Assembly: GCA_945901155.1 (NCBI GenBank)
Contig: CAMDKO010000002.1
Location: 1 to 64,000, forward strand
Length of the DNA stretch: 64,000 nt
DNA from: Pedobacter schmidteae
GTDB lineage: Bacteria; Bacteroidota; Bacteroidia; Sphingobacteriales; Sphingobacteriaceae
Direction of reading: 5' to 3'
Part shown: positions 9,783 through 20,138 of the stretch, in pieces
Numbering within the stretch: the stretch's first letter is position 1
How the letters are laid out: each line of letters begins with the position of its first letter
The notes under the pieces: generated by a model
Told to the model about the DNA's origin: nothing
What the model saw: only the letters and a program-made list of their open reading frames with translations
The model's database searches: none
Position numbers and translations under genes: made by a program

Positions 9783-10454
9783 ATGAGTGGCAAACTCTTC
9801 CTTGTACCAACACCGATCGGAAATCTTGAAGACATGAGCTTCAGGGCTATCCGAATTTTAAAGGAGGTGGACCTAATTCTTGCAGAAGATACCCGCACCA
9901 GTGCACCTTTACTGAAACATTTTGGGATTGATAAAAAGCTATTTTCTCATCATCAGCATAATGAGCATAAATCAGTTACCGAGGTTATTCGCTTTCTAAA
10001 AGAAGGTAAACAAATAGCCCTGATCTCTGATGCAGGAACACCAGCAATTTCAGATCCAGGTTTTTTACTTGTGCGTGAAGCCATCCGCAACGAAATTCCA
10101 TTGGAATGCCTTCCCGGAGCTACCGCATTTGTCCCGGCATTGGTCAATTCCGGATTAGCTGCCGACAGATTTACTTTTGAAGGGTTTTTACCGGTTAAAA
10201 AAGGCCGACAAACACGCATGAAAGAGCTTGCAAACGAAACACGCACCATGATTTTTTATGAATCTCCCCATCGATTGCTGAAAACCCTGGAGGAATTAGT
10301 CCATTATCTTGGTGCAGATCGCCAGGCTTCGGTATCAAGAGAACTGACTAAGATGTTTGAAGAAACTGTCAGGGGAACATTAAACGAAATTAAAATACAT
10401 TATGAAACTCATACATTAAAAGGCGAGATTGTTATTTGCGTTGCCGGCAAATAG
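9783..10454 (+). CDS. rsmI: 16S rRNA (cytidine(1402)-2'-O)-methyltransferase
   Basis: MSGKLFLVPTPIGNLEDMSFRAIRILKEVDLILAEDTRTS; SDAGTPAISDPG. Confidence 0.96.
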   Translation: MSGKLFLVPTPIGNLEDMSFRAIRILKEVDLILAEDTRTSAPLLKHFGIDKKLFSHHQHNEHKSVTEVIRFLKEGKQIALISDAGTPAISDPGFLLVREAIRNEIPLECLPGATAFVPALVNSGLAADRFTFEGFLPVKKGRQTRMKELANETRTMIFYESPHRLLKTLEELVHYLGADRQASVSRELTKMFEETVRGTLNEIKIHYETHTLKGEIVICVAGK

Positions 10455-10474
10455 AACCTTTAAAAAAATAAATT

Positions 10475-11083
10475 ATGCTAAGCGAACACTATTTATCTGA
10501 TGATCAGGATCCAAAAACTGCTGAAAAGGTTTTAGGGAAGTTAGGCGATATGCTTACCTCTGGCGAGGCCGTAATTTATCTGGCTATTCAGAAAAAACCA
10601 GCGGTTACTCTCATTCCGGATTGTATTGCGGTAACCAATAAAAGGATCGTATGCTTTATTCCTGAAAACCTTGGACTTACAACCAATTATATCATATTTA
10701 CCTGGGCGGAAGTCAAAGAAGTATTTTTTAAAGAAGCATTTTTTAGCTCAAAAATTGTCATTATCCCTAAAAAAGGTGAAAATACAAGCATTGATTACAT
10801 ACCCAAAGTTCAGGCTAGAAAACTGTTTCAATTCTGCAATGAGCAGATTGAAAAGCATAAATTAATACCTTCAGGACCAAAAACTGCAGCAGAAAATAAG
10901 AATTTGGATGAAGATTATGACTCTTACATTGAAATTAAGGAAGAAAATACCCCATTAATAAGCACAGATATGGAAGATGAACTTACTCAGAAATTGAAAA
11001 AATTGAAAATTCTATTTGAAAAGCAACTCATTAGTCAGGAAGAATACGAACGTAAAAAAGCAGATATTTTATCTCAATTATAA
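10475..11083 (+). CDS. Bacterial PH-like domain protein with C-terminal SHOCT-like motif
   Basis: VTNKRIVCFIPENLG...WAEVKEVFF pattern of bacterial PH domains; C-terminus LKKLKILFEKQLISQEEYERKKADILSQL. Confidence 0.75.
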   Translation: MLSEHYLSDDQDPKTAEKVLGKLGDMLTSGEAVIYLAIQKKPAVTLIPDCIAVTNKRIVCFIPENLGLTTNYIIFTWAEVKEVFFKEAFFSSKIVIIPKKGENTSIDYIPKVQARKLFQFCNEQIEKHKLIPSGPKTAAENKNLDEDYDSYIEIKEENTPLISTDMEDELTQKLKKLKILFEKQLISQEEYERKKADILSQL

Positions 11084-12697
11084 ATGAAAAAGAATTACCA
11101 GCTCGCATTACTCAGTGCATTTCTGCTATGGCTGGCATGGCCACCAATCCCATTCACTGCCATTATTCTAATTGTAGCATTGGTGCCACTACTTCAGGCT
11201 GCAGAAAACATCATTCAATCAGAAGAAAAAAAGAAAGGCCGACTGATCTGGAGAATTGCCATAATTTGCTTTTTTATCTGGAATACTGCCTGTATATATT
11301 GGGTTTTCAACTCCCTAAATGCAGTAATGCCTGCATGGTTGGCAATTATTATTGCACAGATCCCTTTTTGCCTGGGCGCAGTACTCATGACTCTTGCCTT
11401 CTGGCTTTACTACCGCCTGAGACTAATAACAAGCAGGATCTGGAGTTATGCCGGACTGATCTGCTTCTGGATAGGGTATGAATACCTGCATCAAACATGG
11501 GACCTATCTTTCCCATGGATGAATCTTGGTAATGGGTTTGCAGAATCGCATTACCTGATTCAATGGTATGAATATACAGGTGTATATGGTGGCACATTAT
11601 GGATCTTATTATCCAATATTCTTGTTTTTGAAACCATGCTTGCTATAAAAAGCAAGGCACCGAAAGCAAAGCAAATCAAACTTCAGACTTTCACGGCATC
11701 TTTGATATTGATTCCCATATTTAGCTCCGTCCTTATCTATATTAATTATGAGGAGAAGATAAATCCTGCAAATATTGTTGTGGTTCAGCCCAATATTGAT
11801 CCTTATGATAAATTCGGAAAATTAGCCGCTTCAGATCAGGTTGCAAAACTGATCAAGCTGTCAGAATCAATAGGTCAGACCAATACCGAATTTTTTGTAT
11901 GGCCTGAGACTGCCATTTCAAGAGGTACAGAAGAAAGAAGTTTTAGAGGAGATGAGAATTTTATCCAAATACAGGAATTTTTAAAGAATTATAAAAACGG
12001 AAACTTGCTTACAGGAATAGAAAGTTTTGCCGTTTACGATACAGCAATGACAGAAACTGCTAGATATGACAGCAGATCAAATATCTATTATGATGTTTTC
12101 AATGCCGCTGTGTTTATTGAAAATTCTGCAAAACTACAATTCTATCATAAATCGAAACTCGTTCCTGGAGTAGAACAAACTCCATTCTCAAATTCAATGG
12201 CATTTTTAAAGCCTGCATTCGCTGCTTTCGGTGGATCATCGGGAAGCTATGGTAAACAGAGTGAACCATCTGTATTCTATTCACAGAGTGGAATTGGATC
12301 AGCCCCTGTAATTTGTTATGAATCTATCTGGGGAGAATATGTTGCTGATTACATTAAGAAAGATGCACAGTTCATCGCAATTATTACCAATGATGGCTGG
12401 TGGGGTAATACCTCGGGTAAAGACCAGCATTTGCAATATGCCAAACTTAGAGCAATTGAAACAAGAAGGTGGGTAGCGCGCTCTGCCAATACAGGAATAT
12501 CAGCTTTTATTGATCAGCGCGGTACCATTATACAACGCACAAAATGGTGGATGCCAGGAGTTTTAAAGCAAGATATTAATCTGAATGAGCAAATTACATT
12601 CTATGTAAAACATGGTGATTATATCGCAAAAGCCGGAGCTATAGGAAGTGCTCTGTTTGCATTATTTCTTATAATAGGGATTTTTAAGTATAAGTAA
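11084..12697 (+). CDS. lnt: Apolipoprotein N-acyltransferase
   Basis: Multi-TM N-terminus plus nitrilase-type domain (FVWPETAIS, SKLVPGVEQTPF, VICYESIWGEYVADY, NDGWWGNTSGKDQHL). Confidence 0.95.
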   Translation: MKKNYQLALLSAFLLWLAWPPIPFTAIILIVALVPLLQAAENIIQSEEKKKGRLIWRIAIICFFIWNTACIYWVFNSLNAVMPAWLAIIIAQIPFCLGAVLMTLAFWLYYRLRLITSRIWSYAGLICFWIGYEYLHQTWDLSFPWMNLGNGFAESHYLIQWYEYTGVYGGTLWILLSNILVFETMLAIKSKAPKAKQIKLQTFTASLILIPIFSSVLIYINYEEKINPANIVVVQPNIDPYDKFGKLAASDQVAKLIKLSESIGQTNTEFFVWPETAISRGTEERSFRGDENFIQIQEFLKNYKNGNLLTGIESFAVYDTAMTETARYDSRSNIYYDVFNAAVFIENSAKLQFYHKSKLVPGVEQTPFSNSMAFLKPAFAAFGGSSGSYGKQSEPSVFYSQSGIGSAPVICYESIWGEYVADYIKKDAQFIAIITNDGWWGNTSGKDQHLQYAKLRAIETRRWVARSANTGISAFIDQRGTIIQRTKWWMPGVLKQDINLNEQITFYVKHGDYIAKAGAIGSALFALFLIIGIFKYK

Positions 12698-12840
12698 TAA
12701 GTTATAGGTAATAAGTTATAAGGGGAAAGCTGAAAGGGGAAAGCTGAAAGCAAAAAGGTAAAAGCTGAAAGCAAAAAGGTAAAAGCTGAAAGGTAAAAGC
12801 TGAAAGCTGAAAGCTGAAAGTAAAAAGCAAAAAGTAGAGA
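12694..12840. repeat. Degenerate heptanucleotide array, 21 words in exact register
   Basis: gtaataa gttatag gtaataa gttataa ggggaaa gctgaaa ggggaaa gctgaaa gcaaaaa ggtaaaa gctgaaa gcaaaaa ggtaaaa gctgaaa ggtaaaa gctgaaa gctgaaa gctgaaa gtaaaaa gcaaaaa gtagaga. Confidence 0.95.
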
Positions 12841-12883
12841 AGAGCAATCATTAGAAATGAAGTAGTATAAAGCAATTTAAATA

Positions 12884-12925
12884 GTATTGAGTAGAGAGTA
12901 TTGAGTATTGAGATTGGAGATTGGA
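12884..12925. repeat. Heptanucleotide array, 6 words
   Basis: gtattga gtagaga gtattga gtattga gattgga gattgga. Confidence 0.9.
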
Positions 12926-13002
12926 TTAAGCTTCAAATTACTATTTAATAGTAAAATCAGAAAGAGTTTTAATGCAATAAAACTAATATTACAAGTTATG
13001 TG

Positions 13003-13073
13003 TTAACAGATAACCCGATAGCTATCGGGTGACCACAGACAACTGACAACTGACAACAGATACCTGCTAACTC
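13003..13073. repeat. Heptanucleotide words interrupted by an 18-bp perfect palindrome
   Basis: ttaacag ataaccc, then acccgatagctatcgggt at 13013-13030, then accacag acaactg acaactg acaacag atacctg ctaactc. Confidence 0.85.
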
Positions 13074-14707
13074 AAATATTTCCCCACAATAGGCATCCTT
13101 CTGCCAATTCCGAAGGCCTTTGGAGATACCCTTAAAATTGGCGGTGCTTGATTTCGTTTGAATTCGGCAACATTAACCATACGCAAAATCCGTTTTACTA
13201 AAGCTTCTTCATATCCCATTGCAATTAGTTCTGCAGAGCTCTTTTTAAGTTCAATGTACTGATACAATACCCCATCAAGAATATCATATTCTGGCAAGGA
13301 ATCAGAATCTTTCTGTCCTGGGCGAAGCTCTGCAGAGGGAGGTTTAACAATGCTGTTCTCGGGAATAATTTTCCTCTCCCGGTTAAGGTAATGAGCAAGT
13401 TTGTAAACCTGTGTTTTATATACATCGCCAAGCACGGCAATGGCACCCGCCATATCACCGTATAAGGTGCCATATCCAACAGCACACTCACTTTTATTAG
13501 ATGTATTGAGAAGTATATAACCAAACTTATTTGACATCGCCATCACAATAATCGCTCTGCTCCTAGACTGAATATTCTCCTCTGCCACATTAAAAGGAAG
13601 ATTCTTAAAGGCAGGTTTCATCATATTACCGAACGCGGCGGCGGCCTCTTTGATTGGTATTATTTCATGTTTACATCCCAAATTATTTACCAGATCCAAT
13701 GCATCCTGAATGGAATGATCACTTGAGTATTCTGAAGGCATCAATACTGCCATCACATTATCAGGACCCAGTGCTTCGGCAGCAAGTGCACAAACGAGTG
13801 CAGAGTCAATGCCTCCTGATAGCCCTAGAATGGCCTTGCTGAATCCTGATTTTTTAAAATAATCCCTAATCCCAAGAATCAATGCATCATGTATTTGCTG
13901 AATGTCGTTTTGAGGATCATGAACTATTGGTTTATGGCCAATGATTTTTCCGTTTTCAAACGAATAAATTTTAAGGCTTTCAGAGAAATAAGGAAACTCA
14001 TCAAGCAAAGAACCATCCTGATCAAAGACCAACGAACCCCCATCAAAAATAATTTCGGTTTGAGCTCCAACCTGATTAACATATAAGAGTGGTAGCCGAT
14101 AGTTTCTGCAATTATCTCCCAATATCTGTACCCTTTCTTCATCATGATTATACGCAAAAGGAGATGCTGCAATATTGATCATCAGATCGGGATTCTCATT
14201 GATTAGCATATCCATTGGCGAAATAACATACATCGGATTATCATTGATATTCCACATATCCTCGCAGATGGTTAGTGCTATCCGATGACCCATAAACTCA
14301 ATACAAGCAAAATTTACTGCCGGCTCAAAATAGCGATACTCATCAAAAACATCATAATTAGGAAGTAATGCTTTATTGACAGTAGATTTTATTTGAGTAT
14401 CCTCAATAAAATAAGCCGAGTTATAGAGATCCTTACCCTTAATAGTTGGATTCTTTGTTGGTAGACCAATAATACAGGCAATACCTTTACATGCGGCCGC
14501 AATCTTTTGTGCGGATGCTTCACACCGATCGATAAACTCAGAAAATTCCAGAAAATCACGTGGCGAATAGCCGCAAACAGACAATTCGGCAAACACAACC
14601 AGATCGGCACCCTGCAGTTTTGCAGACTGAATAGCATCAATTATCTTGTTTGTATTGTAATCAAAATCACCAATAATGTAATTTAGTTGCGCAAGGGCTA
14701 TTTTCAT
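13067..14707 (-). CDS. nadE: NAD+ synthase (glutamine-hydrolysing)
   Basis: N-terminal nitrilase/glutaminase domain and C-terminal synthetase domain with LGLSGGIDSALVCALAAEALG. Confidence 0.96.
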   Translation of the reverse strand: MKIALAQLNYIIGDFDYNTNKIIDAIQSAKLQGADLVVFAELSVCGYSPRDFLEFSEFIDRCEASAQKIAAACKGIACIIGLPTKNPTIKGKDLYNSAYFIEDTQIKSTVNKALLPNYDVFDEYRYFEPAVNFACIEFMGHRIALTICEDMWNINDNPMYVISPMDMLINENPDLMINIAASPFAYNHDEERVQILGDNCRNYRLPLLYVNQVGAQTEIIFDGGSLVFDQDGSLLDEFPYFSESLKIYSFENGKIIGHKPIVHDPQNDIQQIHDALILGIRDYFKKSGFSKAILGLSGGIDSALVCALAAEALGPDNVMAVLMPSEYSSDHSIQDALDLVNNLGCKHEIIPIKEAAAAFGNMMKPAFKNLPFNVAEENIQSRSRAIIVMAMSNKFGYILLNTSNKSECAVGYGTLYGDMAGAIAVLGDVYKTQVYKLAHYLNRERKIIPENSIVKPPSAELRPGQKDSDSLPEYDILDGVLYQYIELKKSSAELIAMGYEEALVKRILRMVNVAEFKRNQAPPILRVSPKAFGIGRRMPIVGKYLS

Positions 14708-14804
14708 TCTCTAATTCTTTATCATCAAAGGCTCAATTACCTATTTAGAAGCTTAATACATAATTTACTAAGCATTTTCATAATTTAGCAGCTAATACTG
14801 TAAT

Positions 14805-15833
14805 ATGAGACCCAAGCAAATTTACCTGTTTTTTTTGATATGCCTGATCTTCCTTTCTTGTAATGACAAAAAGGCTCCAGATATCAGCAATATCAAGCTG
14901 AATATGAAGATTGAACGATTTGATCAGGAACTTGGCAGCCTTAAACCTGATGAAATTTCAGAAAAAATTCCTGCTCTGAGAAAAAAATATAGCTGGTTCT
15001 TTGATGACTACATGGAAAAAATAATCAGTGCAGGTCAGGTAACTGACACTGTTTATTACACTAATCTAAGGTCAATATTTCAAAATAAAGACTACTTGGA
15101 ACTTAAATCGACTGTCGATAAAACCTTTCCTAACCTCAAACAGCAGGAAGAAGAAATCAATAGGGCATTTAAATACATTCGATACTATTATCCAAAGCAA
15201 AAATTACCGCGATTGATCAGTTTCTTATCTGGATTTGCGGTACAAACTCCAATTGGCAACGACTATATTGGAATAGGGCTTGACATGTTTCTGGGAGAAA
15301 GCGGATCACGCTTCTACCCTGCATTGAGGCAAAGTATACCTGCTTATATTGCCAGAAGATTCAACCCTCAGAATATTAGTCCGAGGGTCATTGAATCTTT
15401 TATCCGTGAAGAGATGTTTCCGGATCAGGACAGCGACCGAAATCTATTATCTAAAATGATCTATAATGGCAAAATCCTTTATCTGATGGATGCATTAATG
15501 CCTGAAACGAATGACTCCCTGAAGATCGGATATACCAAGGAACAGTTGGATTGGTGCAGCGATAATGAAGCTAGCATTTGGGCATATTTGCTACAGAACG
15601 AACTTTTGTTTGAATCAGATTACATGAAGATTCAGAAATATCTAGCTGAAGCCCCTTTCACACCTGGAGTAGGCGAAAATTCGTCATCTGCTCCTAAATT
15701 AGGCATTTGGACCGGGTGGCAGATCGTCAGGAAATACATGGATAAAAATCCAGAAGTTAGTCTTCAAGAATTGATGCTTGAAAAAGACTCGCAAAAAATA
15801 TTGACAGATTCCAAATATAAACCAAGGAATTAA
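14805..15833 (+). CDS. gldB: Gliding motility lipoprotein GldB
   Basis: Lipobox FLSC at N-terminus, GldB-like body (IKLNMKIERFDQEL..., YIGIGLDMFLG, PAYIARRF), adjacent to nadE. Confidence 0.9.
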   Translation: MRPKQIYLFFLICLIFLSCNDKKAPDISNIKLNMKIERFDQELGSLKPDEISEKIPALRKKYSWFFDDYMEKIISAGQVTDTVYYTNLRSIFQNKDYLELKSTVDKTFPNLKQQEEEINRAFKYIRYYYPKQKLPRLISFLSGFAVQTPIGNDYIGIGLDMFLGESGSRFYPALRQSIPAYIARRFNPQNISPRVIESFIREEMFPDQDSDRNLLSKMIYNGKILYLMDALMPETNDSLKIGYTKEQLDWCSDNEASIWAYLLQNELLFESDYMKIQKYLAEAPFTPGVGENSSSAPKLGIWTGWQIVRKYMDKNPEVSLQELMLEKDSQKILTDSKYKPRN

Positions 15834-15866
15834 TCTTATTATCACACAAGCCTGTAATCAATACGT

Positions 15867-16640
15867 ATGAAAATCGGACTAGTATTATCTGGCGGAGGTA
15901 TCCGTGGAATTGCCCATTTAGGTGTTTTACAGGCTCTATCTGAGGCCGGAATCAAATTCAACAGAATTAGCGGAACGAGCGCTGGTTCAATAGTGGGTGC
16001 ATTATTTGCACAAGGAATTGAACCTGCCGAAATTCTTAAGGTTTTTATGAAGACCCACCTTTATAAGTATATCAGACCAGCTTTCAGAGCTAAAGGGCTC
16101 ATGTCATTAGATAAAATCAGGACTCTTCTTCTGGAATATATCCCTCATAATTCATTTGAGGGCCTAAAAATACCCATGATTATTACCGCTACCAATTTCA
16201 ATGAATGTAAAGTGAAGTACTTCAGTTCTGGCGAACTAATTAATCCCATTTTAGCTTCTAGTGCCATACCTGTGTTTTTTAAACCGATTGAAATTGAAGG
16301 GAAAATTTATATCGATGGGGGTATCTTAAATAATTTTCCAATAGAACCACTCAGGTCGGATTGCGACTTTATTATCGGATCATCTTGTAACCATCTTCCT
16401 GATACTGATAACATTGAAAGCTATCGTAGCCTCATTGAACGATCGATAATTATGTCTATCAATTCAGATATGGCCGTAAAAGCAGAATATTGCGATGTAA
16501 TAATTGAACCTCATGGCATGGGTGCAACTAGTGTGTTTGATGTGTCAAAAACTGAGGAAATCTATTGGCTAGCTTACGAAGCCGCATTAAGGAAATTGCA
16601 GACAGATCAAAAGCTTCAAAAACTTATCGAAAAAAAATGA
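15867..16640 (+). CDS. Patatin-like phospholipase
   Basis: LSGGGIRGIAHLGVL, GTSAGS nucleophile elbow, DGG motif (YIDGGILNNFP). Confidence 0.93.
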   Translation: MKIGLVLSGGGIRGIAHLGVLQALSEAGIKFNRISGTSAGSIVGALFAQGIEPAEILKVFMKTHLYKYIRPAFRAKGLMSLDKIRTLLLEYIPHNSFEGLKIPMIITATNFNECKVKYFSSGELINPILASSAIPVFFKPIEIEGKIYIDGGILNNFPIEPLRSDCDFIIGSSCNHLPDTDNIESYRSLIERSIIMSINSDMAVKAEYCDVIIEPHGMGATSVFDVSKTEEIYWLAYEAALRKLQTDQKLQKLIEKK

Positions 16641-16651
16641 AATTCTAAAAA

Positions 16652-16682
16652 AAGGCCCATAACCATTATGGATATGAGCCTT
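16652..16682. terminator. Bidirectional terminator hairpin between convergent genes
   Basis: aaggcccataaccat t atggatatgagcctt (13/15 complementary). Confidence 0.6.
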
Positions 16683-16701
16683 CATTCATATACTAAATTA
16701 C

Positions 16702-16911
16702 TTATTTCAATATTCTAACCACTGCTCTGAGGCAGATTACTGCTCCTAATACCCATAAAACATTGGATACAATACTGATCATAGGCCATGAACCTGTGAA
16801 ACGTAGGAATATACCAATCAAACCAATTACTATTCCTACAATAATAGTACCGTAATGAGCCGGATTATTAGCTTCAGCAGTTGCGTTATTTTTATTTAAT
16901 GAATCTTCCAT
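16702..16911 (-). CDS. Small membrane protein, hypothetical
   Basis: 69 aa with two predicted TM segments; hairpin after the stop. Confidence 0.6.
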   Translation of the reverse strand: MEDSLNKNNATAEANNPAHYGTIIVGIVIGLIGIFLRFTGSWPMISIVSNVLWVLGAVICLRAVVRILK

Positions 16912-16966
16912 TTCCGTTTATTGAGAAGGTATAAATTTACAAATCTAATTTTCAGTTCAAAATTAA

Positions 16967-17848
16967 TTATCCGTTAGACAATGCTGCCGCACCACTCACA
17001 ATCTCAGTAAGCTCGGTTGTAATTGCAGCCTGTCTTGCCTGGTTGTATGAAAGTTTAAGAGCTTTCAACAGATCACCTGCATTTTCAGTTGCTTTATCCA
17101 TAGCAGTCATACGAGCGCCATGCTCTGAAGCATGTGAGTCTAAAACTGCCTTAAATACCTGAGTTTTGATAGATTTAGGGATCAGTTGTTCAACGATCTC
17201 CTCCTGTGACGGCTCCAAAATATAATCAGTTTGCGTATTGCTCACATTCAAATTATCTGACTTTGGCACTGGCAATAGTTGTTCTGTAGTGAGGATCTGA
17301 ACAGCAGCATTTCTAAATTGATTATATACCAGTTCAACCCTGTCATACTCACCCTTAGCAAAACCAGCCATAACAGTTTCGGTAATTTTCGAAGTATTTT
17401 CGAAGCTCAGATTGGCGTATAGTTCATTGTTATTCCCTATCACATTGTATTTACGCTTCTCATAAAAATCCTGAACCTTCTTACCAATAGCTACAATCTG
17501 AACATCCCCTTTACGGTATTGTTCAGAGTACTTCTCGGCGATCAGATTATTTGTAGTCTTAATCACATTCATGTTGAATGCGCCTGCAAGACCCCGATTT
17601 GAAGAAACGGCAATGATCAATACTTTATTTGGCTCGCGTTCCTGAGTAAAAGGAGAGTTAGATCCATCCATACTTGCAGATAAATTCGACAAGATATCTC
17701 TCATCTTATTCGCATAAGGACGTAACTGAACAATTGCACTGGTAGCTCTTTTCAACTTTGCGGCAGAAACCATTTTCATGGCCTTGGTAATCTGCTGAGT
17801 TGAACTGACTGATGCTATACGATTTCTTACTTCTTTTAAATTAGCCAT
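16967..17848 (-). CDS. atpG: ATP synthase F1 gamma subunit
   Basis: MANLKEVRNRIASVSSTQQITKAMKMVSAAKLKRA; start set at internal Met at 17848. Confidence 0.96.
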   Translation of the reverse strand: MANLKEVRNRIASVSSTQQITKAMKMVSAAKLKRATSAIVQLRPYANKMRDILSNLSASMDGSNSPFTQEREPNKVLIIAVSSNRGLAGAFNMNVIKTTNNLIAEKYSEQYRKGDVQIVAIGKKVQDFYEKRKYNVIGNNNELYANLSFENTSKITETVMAGFAKGEYDRVELVYNQFRNAAVQILTTEQLLPVPKSDNLNVSNTQTDYILEPSQEEIVEQLIPKSIKTQVFKAVLDSHASEHGARMTAMDKATENAGDLLKALKLSYNQARQAAITTELTEIVSGAAALSNG

Positions 17849-17851
17849 TGT

Positions 17852-17928
17852 TATTAGATGCAAGATGTGAGGTATGAGATATAAGACCAATGTCTTATCT
17901 CAATTCTCAAATCTAATGTCTGATATCT
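17852..17928. repeat. Heptanucleotide array, 11 words, bipartite inverted
   Basis: tattaga tgcaaga tgtgagg tatgaga tataaga / ccaatgt / cttatct caattct caaatct aatgtct gatatct: NNNNAGA-type words, then NNNNTCT-type words. Confidence 0.93.
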
Positions 17929-17931
17929 CAA

Positions 17932-19506
17932 TTAATATTTATCACCCAACTCCTTAGCTACTGTTTCCAGAGCTGTTGTAATGGTATCATCCAATTTACC
18001 CGCTTTTAGCCCCTGTAGTACTTCAGGATAACGCTGATCTAATTGCTGGATAAACTCAAATTCAAATGCTTTAACCTTGTTTACAGGTACATTTCTCATT
18101 AGGTTTTTAGTTCCAACGTATAGAATTGCAACCTGCTTTTCAACTGTCTCAGGCGAAAACTGTGCTTGCTTTAACAATTCAACGTTACGGGCACCTTTAT
18201 CAAGTACAGATTTTGTTGCTGCGTCAAGATCAGATCCAAATTTAGAGAAAGCCTCCAATTCACGATACTGAGCCTGGTCAAGCTTCAAGGTACCTGCAAC
18301 TTTTTTCATCGACTTGATTTGTGCGTTACCACCTACACGAGATACCGAAATACCTACGTTAATAGCCGGACGAACACCTGCGTTGAATAAATTAGACTCC
18401 AGGAAGATCTGACCGTCAGTGATCGAGATCACGTTGGTAGGAATATATGCTGAAACATCACCAGCCTGAGTTTCAATAATTGGCAATGCTGTTAAAGAAC
18501 CGCCACCTTTTACTATATGTCTGATAGATTCAGGAAGATCGTTCATTGACTGCGCAATGGAATCATTCTGATTAATCTTTGCAGCACGTTCTAATAAACG
18601 ACTGTGAAGGTAAAATACATCACCTGGATAAGCCTCACGACCTGGAGGACGACGTAACAATAAAGACACCTCACGATAAGAAACTGCCTGCTTAGAAAGA
18701 TCATCATAAACAATCAATGCCGGTCTACCCGTATCACGGAAGAACTCACCAATTGCAGCGCCAGCAAATGGAGCATAAAACTGCATTGGAGCAGGATCAG
18801 CAGCAGATGCCGCAACGATCACTGTGTAAGGAAGAGCACCATTCTCTTCTAATACTTTTAATATTTGTGCAACAGTAGAGTTTTTCTGACCAATAGCAAC
18901 ATATATACAGAATACAGGCTTACCTGCTTCATAAAATTCTTTTTGGTTGATGATGGTATCAATACAAACCGCAGTTTTTCCGGTTTGACGATCACCAATC
19001 ACAAGCTCACGTTGCCCGCGACCAATAGGGATCATTGCATCAATTGCCTTGATACCTGTTTGTAATGGCTCTGTAACTGGCTGGCGATAGATAACACCCG
19101 GCGCCTTACGCTCCAATGGCATTTCATAAGTTTCACCGGCAATAGGACCTTTACCATCAATCGGCTGACCTAATGTATTAACTACACGGCCTAGCATACC
19201 TTCACCAACTTTGATGGAAGCGATCTTATTGGTACGTTTTACTGTAGCACCTTCTTTGATCTCATCAAAAGCACCTAATAACACGACACCCACGTTGTCT
19301 TCTTCAAGGTTCAATACGATACCTTGCAAACCGTTTTCAAATTCAACCAGCTCACCTGATTGAACTTTTGTTAAACCGTATACGCGGGCAATACCATCAC
19401 CCACTTGTAACACAGTACCAACCTCTTCGAGCTCGGCCTCAGATTTAAAGCCTGACAGTTGTTGTCTTAAAATCGCCGAAACTTCATCTGGTCTTACCTC
19501 TACCAT
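17932..19506 (-). CDS. atpA: ATP synthase F1 alpha subunit
   Basis: [20 protein letters not shown]; Walker [10 protein letters not shown]. Confidence 0.98.
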   Translation of the reverse strand: MVEVRPDEVSAILRQQLSGFKSEAELEEVGTVLQVGDGIARVYGLTKVQSGELVEFENGLQGIVLNLEEDNVGVVLLGAFDEIKEGATVKRTNKIASIKVGEGMLGRVVNTLGQPIDGKGPIAGETYEMPLERKAPGVIYRQPVTEPLQTGIKAIDAMIPIGRGQRELVIGDRQTGKTAVCIDTIINQKEFYEAGKPVFCIYVAIGQKNSTVAQILKVLEENGALPYTVIVAASAADPAPMQFYAPFAGAAIGEFFRDTGRPALIVYDDLSKQAVSYREVSLLLRRPPGREAYPGDVFYLHSRLLERAAKINQNDSIAQSMNDLPESIRHIVKGGGSLTALPIIETQAGDVSAYIPTNVISITDGQIFLESNLFNAGVRPAINVGISVSRVGGNAQIKSMKKVAGTLKLDQAQYRELEAFSKFGSDLDAATKSVLDKGARNVELLKQAQFSPETVEKQVAILYVGTKNLMRNVPVNKVKAFEFEFIQQLDQRYPEVLQGLKAGKLDDTITTALETVAKELGDKY

Positions 19507-19592
19507 AGTAGTATTTTTTGAGTTTTATATTGTAAATCTTACGCCTCCACCCCTATTGGAAGCAATCAATTCCTTTTCAGGTTTTGGGGTCA

Positions 19593-20132
19593 TTAATTTT
19601 GTTGAAATTCTTTTTTAAGTTTATTCAGCTTGCTAGATAAACTTGTATCAAACTGTTTATCGCCAACCTTCAGGATAAACCCACCGATCAGATCAGGATC
19701 AACCTGGGCAGTTAAAATAACCTCACCCTTAGTTGCTTGTTTAACTACTTCTTCGATCTGGGCAATATTATCCGGACTTAAAGGAGAAGCAGATGTTACT
19801 GTTGCCTTTACAACGTTCTTTAAAATATTATACTGATTGATAAATTCCTTTCCTGTAGCATATAAAACTTGGGATCGTCCTTTCCTAACCACAATTTTAA
19901 AGAATGATAGGATCATTTTATTTAGTTTATCACCAAATAAACCATCCAAGATATTCGCCTTTTTATCAAGACTAATGATCGGATTCTTAAGAATTGCCTG
20001 TAACTGTGTATTAACCCTGCAGGTATCGAGAAACAGCTCAATATCTTTCTTAACTGGCTCAACACTATTTTGTTCAGCCGCGAGATCAATTAAAGCTTTT
20101 GCGTAACGCGATGCAACTTGTATTTCTGACAT
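19593..20132 (-). CDS. atpH: ATP synthase F1 delta subunit
   Basis: OSCP/delta family: SRYAKALIDLA..., C-terminal DPDLIGGFILKVGDKQFDTSLSSKLNKLKKEF. Confidence 0.95.
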   Translation of the reverse strand: MSEIQVASRYAKALIDLAAEQNSVEPVKKDIELFLDTCRVNTQLQAILKNPIISLDKKANILDGLFGDKLNKMILSFFKIVVRKGRSQVLYATGKEFINQYNILKNVVKATVTSASPLSPDNIAQIEEVVKQATKGEVILTAQVDPDLIGGFILKVGDKQFDTSLSSKLNKLKKEFQQN

Positions 20133-20138
20133 ATTTTT

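Noticed and set aside
9688-9813. N-terminal extension of serS in the ORF track
   Set aside because: Seryl-tRNA synthetases begin at MLQVSYIRDN-type sequence; the extension overlaps the rsmI start region and looks non-coding.
12694-13073. CRISPR array
   Set aside because: No constant repeat with unique spacers of fixed length; the period is 7 nt throughout and no cas gene is nearby.
17849-17890. N-terminal extension of atpG (MVLYLIPHILHLIT)
   Set aside because: Encoded by the heptad array; homologous gamma subunits start at MANLKEVRNRI.
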